A DNA stretch of 64,000 bases from Rhodoplanes serenus (GTDB taxonomy: Bacteria; Pseudomonadota; Alphaproteobacteria; Rhizobiales; Xanthobacteraceae): positions 238,800-302,799 of the forward strand of contig WNKV01000005.1 of assembly GCA_009720755.1 (NCBI GenBank), in the 5' to 3' direction. Both the position numbers and the translations under genes were made by a program. Of this stretch, positions 37,258-46,925 are shown in pieces. How positions within the stretch are numbered: position 1 is the stretch's first letter; every line of letters begins with the position of its first letter. Below the pieces are notes generated by a model. It was not told where the DNA came from. It did not search any database and was given only the letters and a program-made list of their open reading frames with translations.

Positions 37258-38382
37258 TCAGGACGAGACGGGAGCCGACGCCTCGCTCGGTCCCGCCGCG
37301 GCGGACGCCCGCACGCCGCCACGGTCGCTCGGCGGCTGCTTGTCGGCCGGCTCCGCCACCGGGGGTGGCGCTGCATCCTCCTCGCCCCGCCGGCGCTGCG
37401 CCAGGGCGACGATCTCGCCGACGATGCCGCGGCGGAACAGCAGCACGGTGAGCACGAAGATGCAGCCCTGCGCCACCAGCACCCACTCGCCGAAGCCCGT
37501 GAAGGTGTTCTGCATCACCACGATGACGGCGGCGCCGACGATCGGCCCGAACACCGTGCCCATGCCGCCGACCAGCGTCATCAGCACCACCTCGCCGGAC
37601 ATCTGCCAGGTGACGTCGGTGAGCGAGGCGAGCTGGAACACCACGGCCTTGGTGGCCCCCGCCAGGCCCGACAGCGTCGCCGACAGCACGAAGGCCATGA
37701 GCTTGAAGCGATCCACCGCGTAGCCGAGCGAGATCGCCCGCGCCTCGTTCTCGCGAATCGCCTTGAGCACCTGCCCGAACGGCGAGTGGATGGTGCGCCA
37801 GATGATGAGGAACCCGGCCGCGAAGATCGCCAGCACCACGTAGAAGAGGACGATGTCGCGCGAGATGTCGATGACGCCGAAGATCGGCCGCCGCGGAATC
37901 GCCTGGATGCCGTCCTCGCCGCCGGTGAACGGCGCCTGGAGGCAGAAGAAGAACACCATCTGGGCGAGCGCCAGCGTCACCATGGCGAAGTAGATGCCCT
38001 GTCGGCGGATGGCGATGGAGCCGGCCACGAGACCCAGGACCGCCGCCACCGCGGCTCCGGCCAGGATGCCGAGCTCGGTCGGGAAGCCCCACGCCTTGAT
38101 GGTGTAGCCCGACACATAGGCGGCGAAGCCGAAGAACATCGCATGGCCGAACGACAGGAGCCCGCCATAACCGATGAGCAGGTTGAAGGCGCAGGCGAAC
38201 AGCGCGAAGCACAGCACCTTCATCAGAAGGATCGGGTAGACCATGAGCGGCGCCACCGTCAGGCCCGCGACCAGCACGGCGAACACGATCAGCTCGACGT
38301 TGCGGCCGGAGGCCGGGCGCCCGGAGGCGGTGCGGCCTGACGAGGTGCGGCCGGAGGCCGCCAGGATGCTGCGATTGGTCAT
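37258..38382 (-). CDS. livM: Branched-chain amino acid-type ABC transporter permease LivM
   Basis: 374 aa inner-membrane permease with about ten hydrophobic segments; the family signatures LIGYGGLLSFGHAMFFG and AIRENEARAISLGYAVDRFKL (EAA-like coupling helix) are present. The N-terminus has a short Gly/Arg/Ser repeat (ASGRTSSGRTASGRP) and the C-terminus a Pro/Ala-rich tail, both variable. Start overlaps the livH stop (ATGA). Works with LivH/F/G and the binding protein upstream. Confidence 0.93.
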   Translation of the reverse strand: MTNRSILAASGRTSSGRTASGRPASGRNVELIVFAVLVAGLTVAPLMVYPILLMKVLCFALFACAFNLLIGYGGLLSFGHAMFFGFAAYVSGYTIKAWGFPTELGILAGAAVAAVLGLVAGSIAIRRQGIYFAMVTLALAQMVFFFCLQAPFTGGEDGIQAIPRRPIFGVIDISRDIVLFYVVLAIFAAGFLIIWRTIHSPFGQVLKAIRENEARAISLGYAVDRFKLMAFVLSATLSGLAGATKAVVFQLASLTDVTWQMSGEVVLMTLVGGMGTVFGPIVGAAVIVVMQNTFTGFGEWVLVAQGCIFVLTVLLFRRGIVGEIVALAQRRRGEEDAAPPPVAEPADKQPPSDRGGVRASAAAGPSEASAPVSS

Positions 38383-39260
38383 CGGGGCGTTCCGAACAGG
38401 CCCTGCGGGCGCACCATCAGGACGATGGCCATGATGACGAAGATGACGGTGGCGGACGCCTCCGGCCAGAACACCTTGGTCAGGCCCTCGACGACGCCGA
38501 GGCCGAAGCCGGTGACGATGGAGCCGGCGATCGAGCCCATGCCGCCGATGACCACCACGGCGAACACCACGATGATCAGGTTCGACCCCATGGTCGGGTT
38601 GACGGTGTAGATCGGCGCCGCCAGCACGCCGGCGAGCGCCGCCAGCCCCACCCCCACCCCGTAGGTGAGCGTGATCATCCGCGGCACGTTGACCCCGAAC
38701 GCCTGCACCAGCTCGGGCCGCTCGGTGGCGGCGCGGAGATAGGCGCCGAGCTTGGTGCGCTCGATGGTGAACCAGGTGACCAGGCAGACGGCGAGCGAGA
38801 ACGCCACCACCCAGCCGCGGTACCACGGCAGGAACATGAAGCCGAGATTCTGGCCGCCGGGAATCGGATTGGTGTAGGGCAGCCCGGACGAGCCGTATTG
38901 CTGGCGGAACAGGCCCTCGATGATCAGCGCGAGCCCGAAGGTCAGCAGCAGGCCGTAGAGATGATCGAGGTGGTAGAGGCGCGAGATCAGCAGCCGCTCG
39001 ATTACGATGCCGGTCGCGCCGACGATGATGGGCGCCAGCACCAGCGCCCCCCAATACGGGATGCCGGCATATTGCAGCAGCATCCAGGCCACGAACGCGC
39101 CCATCATGTACTGGGCGCCGTGGGTGAAGTTGATGACGTTCATCAGGCCGAAGATGACGGCGAGCCCGAGCGACAGCAGCGCGTAGAACGCGCCGTTGAT
39201 CAGCCCGAGCAGGAGCTGTCCCATCAGAGCCTGCGGCGGCACGCCGAGCAGCTCGAACAT
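38379..39260 (-). CDS. livH: Branched-chain amino acid-type ABC transporter permease LivH
   Basis: 293 aa permease, eight or so membrane segments. ALLSLGLAVIFGLMNVINFTHG is the characteristic N-terminal part, and GVNVPRMITLTYGVGVGLA the cytoplasmic coupling loop. GAGGTG precedes the ATG at 39260. Separated from the binding protein gene by 196 bp of G+C-rich sequence that may slow polymerase or contain processing sites. Confidence 0.93.
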   Translation of the reverse strand: MFELLGVPPQALMGQLLLGLINGAFYALLSLGLAVIFGLMNVINFTHGAQYMMGAFVAWMLLQYAGIPYWGALVLAPIIVGATGIVIERLLISRLYHLDHLYGLLLTFGLALIIEGLFRQQYGSSGLPYTNPIPGGQNLGFMFLPWYRGWVVAFSLAVCLVTWFTIERTKLGAYLRAATERPELVQAFGVNVPRMITLTYGVGVGLAALAGVLAAPIYTVNPTMGSNLIIVVFAVVVIGGMGSIAGSIVTGFGLGVVEGLTKVFWPEASATVIFVIMAIVLMVRPQGLFGTPR

Positions 39261-39456
39261 TCAGGTCACCTCGTCTCGACGATCGTCACCGCTCCCCGCC
39301 CGAGGGGCGAGCGTGCCGGGAAAGGTCGACGCCCGCGCGACCGCGCGAGCGCCGGGTGAGAGGACGCGGCCGGACGCCCGAGGTCCCCTCGCCCGTTTCT
39401 CCGCCGGATGGGCGGCTCCTCCCCCCGCAGCCGAGGAAGAGGACCGACGGCCCGCC

Positions 39457-40677
39457 TCACTTCACCAGCGGGCAGCCCCCGTCGGCGAGCGGCCGGAAGG
39501 CTTCCGCGGCCGGGATGGTGGCGATGATCTTGTGGTAGTCCCACGGCCCCTTGCTCTCCTCCGGCTTCTTCACCTCGACCAGCATCAGGTCGTGGATCTT
39601 GCGGCCGTCGGCCCGGATGGTGCCCTTGCCGAACAGCTTGTCGTCGGTGGGGGTCTCCTTCATCTTCTCGACCACCTTGACGCCGTCGGCGTCGGAGCCG
39701 AGCGCATGCACGGCCTTGAGGTAGTGCGTGATGGCGGAGTAGACGCCGGCCTGCACCATGCTGGGACGGTTGCCCTTGTTGGCGGCGGCGAACTCCTTGG
39801 CGAAGGCGCGGTTGTCGTCGCTCGTGTCCCAGTACCACGCCTCGATGAAGGTCAGCCCCTGCGCGGTCTTGAGCCCGATGGCGTGGATGTCGTTGATGAA
39901 CACCAGCAGGCCGGCGAGCCGCTGGCCGCCCTGCACGATGCCGAACTCCGACGCCTGCTTGATCGAGTTGATGGTGTCGGCGCCCGCATTGGCCAGCCCG
40001 ATCACCTGCGCCTTGGACGCCTGCGCCTGGAGCAGGAACGACGAGAAGTCCTGCGCCGGGAACGGATGGCGCACCTTGCCCAGCACCTTGCCGCCCATCT
40101 TCTCCACCACCGCGGCGGTGTCGCGCTCGAGCGCGTGGCCGAAGGCGTAGTCGGCGGTGAGGAAGTACCAGGTCTTGCCGCCGGTCTTGACGATGGCGCT
40201 GCCGGTGCCGTTGGCGAGCGCCCAGGTGTCGTAGGTCCAGTGGATAAAGTTCGGCGAGCAGGCGGTGCCGGTCAGCTCCGAGGCGCCGGCGCCGGAGTTG
40301 AGGAACACCTTGTTCTTCTCACGGGTGATCTGGCTCACGGCGAGCGCCACCGACGAGGTCGGCGTGTCGACGATCACGTCGACCTGCTCGACGTCGTACC
40401 AGCGCCGCGCCACGCCGGCCCCGATATCGGCCTTGTTCTGGTGATCGCCGAACACCACCTCGATCTTCTCGAAGCACTTCTGCGCCTTACAGAAGTCCTC
40501 GATGGCCTTGCGCGCCGCCCAGACCGAGCCCTGGCCCGAGAGGTCCGCATAGGTGCCGGACTGATCGTTGAGCACGCCGATCTTGATCACGCCGTCGCTG
40601 AACTGGGCGCTCGCCGGCGCCGGCGAACCGACGCACAGGGCCGCGGCCGCGAGCCCACCGAGCAGGATCTTCTTCAT
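39457..40677 (-). CDS. ABC transporter substrate-binding protein (LivJ/K, type 1 PBP)
   Basis: 406 aa periplasmic protein. The signal peptide (KKILLGGLAAAALCVGS) is cleaved after ASA-QFS. Type-1 PBP hallmarks VIKIGVLNDQSGTYADLSGQGSVWAARKA and the later VIGLANAGADTINSIKQA resemble the family binding amino acids, amides or aromatic acids. The ligand cannot be deduced; the set could transport branched-chain amino acids, amides or small carboxylates. GGAGGAG at ideal spacing before ATG. Confidence 0.93.
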   Translation of the reverse strand: MKKILLGGLAAAALCVGSPAPASAQFSDGVIKIGVLNDQSGTYADLSGQGSVWAARKAIEDFCKAQKCFEKIEVVFGDHQNKADIGAGVARRWYDVEQVDVIVDTPTSSVALAVSQITREKNKVFLNSGAGASELTGTACSPNFIHWTYDTWALANGTGSAIVKTGGKTWYFLTADYAFGHALERDTAAVVEKMGGKVLGKVRHPFPAQDFSSFLLQAQASKAQVIGLANAGADTINSIKQASEFGIVQGGQRLAGLLVFINDIHAIGLKTAQGLTFIEAWYWDTSDDNRAFAKEFAAANKGNRPSMVQAGVYSAITHYLKAVHALGSDADGVKVVEKMKETPTDDKLFGKGTIRADGRKIHDLMLVEVKKPEESKGPWDYHKIIATIPAAEAFRPLADGGCPLVK

Positions 40678-40740
40678 GTGTCTCCTCCGGGGTTCTTGTC
40701 GGAAATTCCTGGTGGACAATGCCGAGAAGGCCCGGCGCCG

Positions 40741-41437
<697 letters not shown>

Positions 41438-41445
<8 letters not shown>

Positions 41446-42193
41446 GGCCGGTCCCCATATAGGCTTCGACCACCGCCGGGTTGGACGACACTTCGGCGTA
41501 GCTCCCTTCGGCCAGGATCTCGCCGCGCGCCAGCACGGTGATGCGGTCCGACAGGTCGGCGACGACCGACAGGTTGTGCTCGACCATCAGCACGGTGCGG
41601 TTCTTGGCGACGCGCCTGATCAGATCGGCGATGCGGCGGATGTCCTCGCGCCCCATGCCGGCCATCGGCTCGTCGAGCAGCAGCATCTCGGGGTCGAGGG
41701 CGAGCGTGGTAGCGATCTCCAGGGCGCGCTTGCGGCCATAGGGCAGCTCGACCGCCTGGAGGTCCGCATAGGCGTCGACCCCGACTTGCTCCAACAGCTC
41801 CATGGCGCGGTCGTTCAATACCTCGACGGAGCCCTCCGGCCGCCAGAAGTGAAAGGAGGTTCCGAGCGGACGCTGGAGCGCCACTCGCACGTTCTCCAGT
41901 ACCGTCAGGTGCGGGAACACGGCCGAGATCTGGAACGAGCGCACCAGCCCCATGCGGGCGACGTCGTGCGGCTTGGCGGCGGTGATGTCGCGGCCGTTGT
42001 AGAGGATGCGCCCGGTGGTCGGCTGGAGGAACTTGGTGATCAGGTTGAAGCAGGTGGTCTTGCCGGCACCGTTCGGCCCGATCAGGGCATGGATGGTGCC
42101 GCGGCGAACCTGGAGGCCGACATTATTCACGGCCCGAAAGCCCTTGAACTCCTTGGTCAGCCCCTCGGTCTCGATGACGAACTCGCTGGTCAT
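41438..42193 (-). CDS. livG: ABC transporter ATP-binding protein LivG
   Basis: 251 aa ATPase. Walker A GPNGAGKTTCFN; the signature region is LPYGRKRALEIATTLA; Walker B is MLLLDEPMAGM; switch MVEHN. The signature loop reads PYGRKR instead of LSGG, the usual form for LivG. First gene of the livGF-binding protein-livHM set; its promoter should lie in the 518-bp region upstream. Confidence 0.94.
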
Positions 42194-42711
42194 CGCGACG
42201 AGCCCGTCAGATGGCACGCGGAGCGGCGGCGCGCCGCTCCGGCACCGCCGAGCGGCCGGATGCACCGGCGCAGTTGTTGCGATGCAATACGAACGTTCGG
42301 CGACTTCTCACGCCGCAGCTCCTCCCAGTGAAGCGAGCGGTTCGACGCAGGGCGTCGCCGTCGTCTGTTGTCGTTGATCCGTGCTGCGGTGCGGAAGATC
42401 ACGTCGTCTCCGCTGCCGTGCAACGTGGCGAGAATAGCAGAGGTGATTGCCTTGGCGAGGCGTATTTTGGTCGTATGTCCCGCGATCCGCGAAAGCAGCC
42501 CGGGACATCCGGCCGCAGGGGGGACGGCGATGCAGCGATCGGGTGTCGGCTCACGTTCGGGCTTGCGTCATCGTCGCGACTGACGCACAGGATTCGGGTC
42601 CGCCGGCACCCCCGCCCCGCCCGAGCCGGCTCGAACACCCCCGACGCGAGCATGCGTGAGGTGCGTCGACGCGGACGTCAGTCTCATGGGCCGTCGGCCC
42701 GAGGAACCATC
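42194..42711. promoter_or_regulatory. Divergent region between livG and F420 reductase-like gene
   Basis: 518 bp without a supported gene. It must hold the livG promoter (minus) and the F420-reductase-like promoter (plus). Several overlapping open frames show no coding signature. No recognised operator seen. Confidence 0.4.
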
Positions 42712-43395
42712 ATGACGGAAACCACGTCCATCTGCGTCGTCGGCGGCACGGGTGCCGAAGGAAGCGGACTCGCGCTGCGCTGGGCGAAGGCGGGCCACCG
42801 CGTCACCATCGGGTCGCGCGACCCGGCCAAGGCGGCGGCCGCCGCCGAGGAGCTGAACGGCCGGCTCGGTCGGCCGCTGCTGAGCGGCGCCGCGAGCCGC
42901 GACGGTGTGGCCGCCGCCGAGGTGGTCGTGCTGACGGTGCCGTATGCGGCCCAGATGTCGACCGTGGAGGGACTGAAGGACGTCCTCGCCGGCAAGATCC
43001 TGATCGACGTGACGGTGCCGTTGGTGCCGCCCAAGGTGTCGCGGGTGCAGTTGCCGCCGGCCGATTCCTGCGTGGTCGCCCTTCAGGCGGCGCTCGGCGA
43101 GGGCGTGCGCGTCGTCTCGGCCTTCCAGAACGTCTCGGCCCACAAGCTGAAGGACCCGGACAAGAGCATCGACTGCGACGTGCTGGTCGCGGGCGACGAC
43201 AAGGAGGCGCGCGCCCTGGCGATCCGTCTCGCCGGTGATGCCGGCCTGCGCGGCATCGACGCCGGGCCGCTCGCCAACTCGGTGGTGGCCGAGAGCCTCA
43301 CCTCGGTGCTGATCTGGATCAACCGCACCTACAAGATCCCGGATGCCGGCATTCGCATCACCGGCATCGACGCGGTACCGCCGGCGGCGTCCTGA
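42712..43395 (+). CDS. NADPH-dependent F420 reductase-like oxidoreductase (NpdG family)
   Basis: 227 aa Rossmann protein of the F420-dependent NADP oxidoreductase family. N-terminal loop VVGGTGAEGSGLALRWAKAG and RVTIGSRDPAKA (2'-phosphate-binding S-R) show NADP use. VVLTVPYAAQM, ILIDVTVPL and the VSAFQNVSAHKL segment are diagnostic of NpdG/Fno. Some members in bacteria without F420 may use flavins or other substrates, so true F420 use is not proven. It converges on the malonyl-CoA decarboxylase gene (78 bp between stops). Confidence 0.82.
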   Translation: MTETTSICVVGGTGAEGSGLALRWAKAGHRVTIGSRDPAKAAAAAEELNGRLGRPLLSGAASRDGVAAAEVVVLTVPYAAQMSTVEGLKDVLAGKILIDVTVPLVPPKVSRVQLPPADSCVVALQAALGEGVRVVSAFQNVSAHKLKDPDKSIDCDVLVAGDDKEARALAIRLAGDAGLRGIDAGPLANSVVAESLTSVLIWINRTYKIPDAGIRITGIDAVPPAAS

Positions 43396-43473
43396 CGGCG
43401 CAGCCGTCTCCACCGGGCGCGAGCCGGTGCCGGCGCGCCGGCTCCTGCCCGCGACCCCTGCCCGGCCGCACCG

Positions 43474-44979
43474 CTACTTCGCGACGACCGGCGTCTCGGC
43501 GGCCGGCCGTGCCGGGGCGACCGCGGACGGCGCTTCCCCCGGGTCGGTCGCCGCCTTCTCGGCCGGCTTCTCGATCATCTTGACGGTCGCCTTGGCGGCC
43601 GGCTTCGGCTCGGTGCTCGCGGTCCCGACGACCGCCGACACGAGAGCGCGGCTCGGCTTGGCGAGCTTGCGCACCGCATTCGCGGCGATCACGGTGCGGC
43701 TCTCCGCATAGGCCTCGTGGTTCTTCTCGATCTCGCCGAGATCGTAGAGATAGTTGACCATCAGCCCGTAGGACTGCTCGCGGCCGCGGGTCGACAGGTC
43801 GGCCGGCCAGTTCAGCCGCTCCAGCCGGGCGCCGTTGCCGAGATGGAAGCGGGCGACGGAGTCGATCGGCCGGCCGCGACGGTCACGCCCGTTCATGTAG
43901 TAGGCGCCGGCCGCGCGCAGCATCGGGTCGCGCAGCTCCTCGACGGTGGCCTTGTTCTCCCACCAGCCGTCCTCGTCGAGCCGGGCAAGCGCCACCCGGT
44001 CGGCCTCGCTGAGCAGCGGCGCCTCGGCCACCCGCTCGCGCTTGAGCCAGGAGGCGAAGTTGGGCGCCGGCGACAGCGTCACATAGGTCGAGAGCCGCGG
44101 GAAGTCGCGCGAGATCTCCGCCACCACCTGCTTGATCAGGAAGCTGCCGAAGGAGACGCTGGCCAGCCCGCGCTGGCAGTTGGAGATCGAGTAGAACACC
44201 GCCGTGGTGGCGCGCTCGGGATCGATCGGCTCGCGCTCGGTGGCGAGAATCGGGCCGATGGCGCCCGGGATGTCGCGCACCAGCGCCACCTCGACGAAGA
44301 TCAGCGGATCGTCGACCAGCGCCGGGTGGAAGAAGGCGTAGCAGCGCCGGTCGGGCGGATCGATGCGGGCGCGCAGATCGTTCCAGTCGCGGATCTGGTG
44401 CACCGCCTCGTAGCGGATGATGCGCTCCAGCACCGCCGCCGGGGTCGACCAGTCGATCCGGCGCAGCACCAGGAAGCCGCGGTTGAACCACGACGCGAAC
44501 AGGTGCCGGAAGTCGGCGTCGATCGGCTCGAGGTCGCTGCGGCGTGCCATCGCGGCGAGCAGATGCTCGCGCATGCGCACCAGCGAGGCGGTGCCGTGGG
44601 GCGCCAGGTTGAGGCGGCGGAACAGCTCCTGCCGGCGCGGCTCCGCCGCGAGATGGAGAAGATGCGCCGTATGGTCGCCGGGATCGTCGCCGAACGCCTT
44701 GATGGCCTTGTCGACCTTGGCCCGGTCGGGTCCGAAGCGGGTCGCCAGAGCCTCGAAGAAGGCGATGCGCGGCCCGGTCTTCAGCTCGTCGTAGCGTTGC
44801 AGGATCTCGCGGGCGAGCGCCGTGCCGGAGGCTTCGCCGCGCCCCGACAGCAACGCCTCGCAGAGATCGACGAGGCTGTCGGAATGCACCTGGCCGGGCG
44901 GCTCGCGCCGCCGATCGAGCAGCCCGCGGCCCCGCTCGCTGATGGATTGCAACAATTCGCCGAAAAAGGAGGTGTTCAT
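43474..44979 (-). CDS. Malonyl-CoA decarboxylase
   Basis: 501 aa, releases CO2 from malonyl-CoA giving acetyl-CoA. Strong family matches: FRRLNLAPHGTASLVRMREHL, ASWFNRGFLVLRRIDWSTPA, CYAFFHPALVDDPLIFVEVAL with the catalytic Ser/His region, and FLIKQVVAEISRDFP, LSPAPNF. The last ~60 residues form an Ala/Pro/Lys-rich low-complexity tail beyond the usual end. Translationally coupled to dctM (ATGA overlap), so it belongs to a TRAP transporter operon and probably serves malonate use. Confidence 0.95.
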   Translation of the reverse strand: MNTSFFGELLQSISERGRGLLDRRREPPGQVHSDSLVDLCEALLSGRGEASGTALAREILQRYDELKTGPRIAFFEALATRFGPDRAKVDKAIKAFGDDPGDHTAHLLHLAAEPRRQELFRRLNLAPHGTASLVRMREHLLAAMARRSDLEPIDADFRHLFASWFNRGFLVLRRIDWSTPAAVLERIIRYEAVHQIRDWNDLRARIDPPDRRCYAFFHPALVDDPLIFVEVALVRDIPGAIGPILATEREPIDPERATTAVFYSISNCQRGLASVSFGSFLIKQVVAEISRDFPRLSTYVTLSPAPNFASWLKRERVAEAPLLSEADRVALARLDEDGWWENKATVEELRDPMLRAAGAYYMNGRDRRGRPIDSVARFHLGNGARLERLNWPADLSTRGREQSYGLMVNYLYDLGEIEKNHEAYAESRTVIAANAVRKLAKPSRALVSAVVGTASTEPKPAAKATVKMIEKPAEKAATDPGEAPSAVAPARPAAETPVVAK

Positions 44980-46310
44980 CTGCCTGGTCCTGCCGGTCCT
45001 GCCGGTCCCATCAGAGTATCGGGCAACCACGTGGCGATTTCGGGGACGATGCACAAGATCACCAGGGCGAGCAGCATTGCGCCCACATAGGGGATCGAGC
45101 CGAGCAGCACCGTGCGGGTCGGCACGTCGGGCGCGATGGCGTTGACGACGAACAGGTTGAGCCCGACCGGCGGGGTGATCAGCCCGATTTCCATGTTGAT
45201 GGTGACGATGACGCCGAACCACACCGGGTCGAATCCCGCCTGGGTGATGATCGGCAGCAGGATCGGGCTGGTCATCAGGATGATGCCGGCCGGCGGGATG
45301 AAGCAGCCGGCGACCAGCAGGAACACGTTGATCATCGCCATCAGCACCCAGCGATTGACCTCGGCGGCGGCGATCGCCTGGGCCAGCGTCTGGGTGATGT
45401 AGAGCGAGCTCAGCATGTAGCCGAACAGCACCGCGGTCCCGATGATCATCAGGATCATCACCGATTCGCGGGTGGTGTCGCGCAGGATGCGCCACCAAGC
45501 GGTCGGGCTCCACATGCGGTAGATGGTCACCGCCAGCACGACGCAGAGCGCGGCGCCGACGCCGGCCGCCTCCGACGGTGTCGCGATGCCGCCGTAGAGC
45601 ACGTACATGACGCCGACCACGATGATCAGGAACGGCGCCACCTTGGGGACGGAACGGAACTTGTCGCGCCAGGAGTAGCGGAACTCCGGCGCATAGGCGC
45701 GGAACCCCTTCCACCAGATGTAGAAGACGGTCCACAGCATGAACAGGCCGGTGAGCAGCAGCCCGGGCAGGACGCCGGCCAGGAACAGCCGCCCAATCGA
45801 GGTCTCGGTGGCGATGCCGTACAGGATGAAGGTGATCGACGGCGGGATGAGGATACCCAGCGTGCCGCCGGCGCAGATCGAGCCGGTGGCGATCTCGGCC
45901 GGATAGCCGCGCTTGCGCATCTCCGGGATGCCCATCTTGCCGATCGCCGCGCAGGTCGCCGGCGACGAGCCGGTCAGCGCCGCGAACAGCGCGCAGGCGC
46001 CGAGATTGGACACCACCAGCCCGCCGGGCACCCGGTAGAGCCAGCGGTCGAGCGCCTCGTAGAGGTCGCGGCCCGCCGGCGACGAGCCGATCGCCGCCCC
46101 CATCATGATGAACATCGGGATCGACACGAGGGTGAAGTCGTGCAGCCCCGAATAGAGCGTCTCGGCCACCACGCCGAGCGAGTCGGCGCCCTGGAACAGC
46201 ACCAGGAACACGATGGCGACGGCGCCGAGCGCGAACGCGACCGGCGCCCCCGAGAGCAGCGCCAGGATGGTGACGACGAGAACGATCGTCCCCTGCACGG
46301 CCGGGCTCAT
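44976..46310 (-). CDS. dctM: TRAP transporter large permease (DctM/MatM type)
   Basis: 444 aa, 12-13 membrane segments, DctM family: SIPMFIMMGAAIGSSPAGRDL, GSSPATCAAIGKMGIPEM, GGTLGILIPPSI and NMEIGLITPPVGLNLFVVNA are signatures. The C-terminus ends in a GPA repeat that arises from a duplicated 9-bp sequence directly at the junction with the decarboxylase start. Coupled to dctQ (ATGA) upstream and to the decarboxylase downstream. Confidence 0.95.
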   Translation of the reverse strand: MSPAVQGTIVLVVTILALLSGAPVAFALGAVAIVFLVLFQGADSLGVVAETLYSGLHDFTLVSIPMFIMMGAAIGSSPAGRDLYEALDRWLYRVPGGLVVSNLGACALFAALTGSSPATCAAIGKMGIPEMRKRGYPAEIATGSICAGGTLGILIPPSITFILYGIATETSIGRLFLAGVLPGLLLTGLFMLWTVFYIWWKGFRAYAPEFRYSWRDKFRSVPKVAPFLIIVVGVMYVLYGGIATPSEAAGVGAALCVVLAVTIYRMWSPTAWWRILRDTTRESVMILMIIGTAVLFGYMLSSLYITQTLAQAIAAAEVNRWVLMAMINVFLLVAGCFIPPAGIILMTSPILLPIITQAGFDPVWFGVIVTINMEIGLITPPVGLNLFVVNAIAPDVPTRTVLLGSIPYVGAMLLALVILCIVPEIATWLPDTLMGPAGPAGPGR

Positions 46311-46831
46311 ATGCCGCCCTCCAGCGGGCCTTCGGCCCCGAACGGCCGCGCCCGCCCGGTCACCAGCTCGTAGAGGTCGACGAGGTATTGCAGCGTCAGC
46401 ACGCCGAGCCCGACCGGCATCGCCGCATAGGGAATCCACAGCCGCACGCGCCACATCGACTCGGAGACCCAGCGGTTCTCCCAGGCTTCCAGCCAGAACA
46501 GGCCGGTGAGCCAGGTGGCCACGGCCGCGAACGCGAGCGACAGCACCGTCGCCACCACGGCGAGGCGGAAGCGCCCCCGCTCGCCCAGCATCAGCGGCAC
46601 CACGTCGACGGCGACGTGGCCGCGCGTCATCAGCACATAGGGGGCGCCCACGAAGGTGGCGCCGACCAGGCTGAAGGTGACGAAGTCGGTCTGCCAGATG
46701 GTGTTCTGGTTGAGCACGTAGCGCACGAACACCATCTGGCACACCACCACGACGGCGGTGGCCGTGAGCGCGGCGGCGACGATCCCGCACACCAGCGAGA
46801 CGCCGCGCACGGCCCGGATCAGCAAGTCCAT
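46307..46831 (-). CDS. dctQ: TRAP transporter small permease (DctQ type)
   Basis: 174 aa, four membrane segments. FVRYVLNQNTIWQTDFVTF and VGAPYVLMTRGHVAVDVVPL match DctQ. Its stop overlaps the dctM ATG. GGGAGA precedes the start at 46831. Confidence 0.93.
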   Translation of the reverse strand: MDLLIRAVRGVSLVCGIVAAALTATAVVVVCQMVFVRYVLNQNTIWQTDFVTFSLVGATFVGAPYVLMTRGHVAVDVVPLMLGERGRFRLAVVATVLSLAFAAVATWLTGLFWLEAWENRWVSESMWRVRLWIPYAAMPVGLGVLTLQYLVDLYELVTGRARPFGAEGPLEGGI

Positions 46832-46925
46832 GTTGTCTCCCGGGATGATGGCCGATCGAGACCGGCGGGGAACGCCGGCGCGCCGGAACGAGCGTCGTCG
46901 CGCCGGCGGCCGCCGACACGCCACA

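Noticed and set aside
42194..42711. Several 70-85 codon open frames in the livG/F420-reductase gap
   Set aside because: Overlapping frames on both strands without ribosome binding sites or family signatures.
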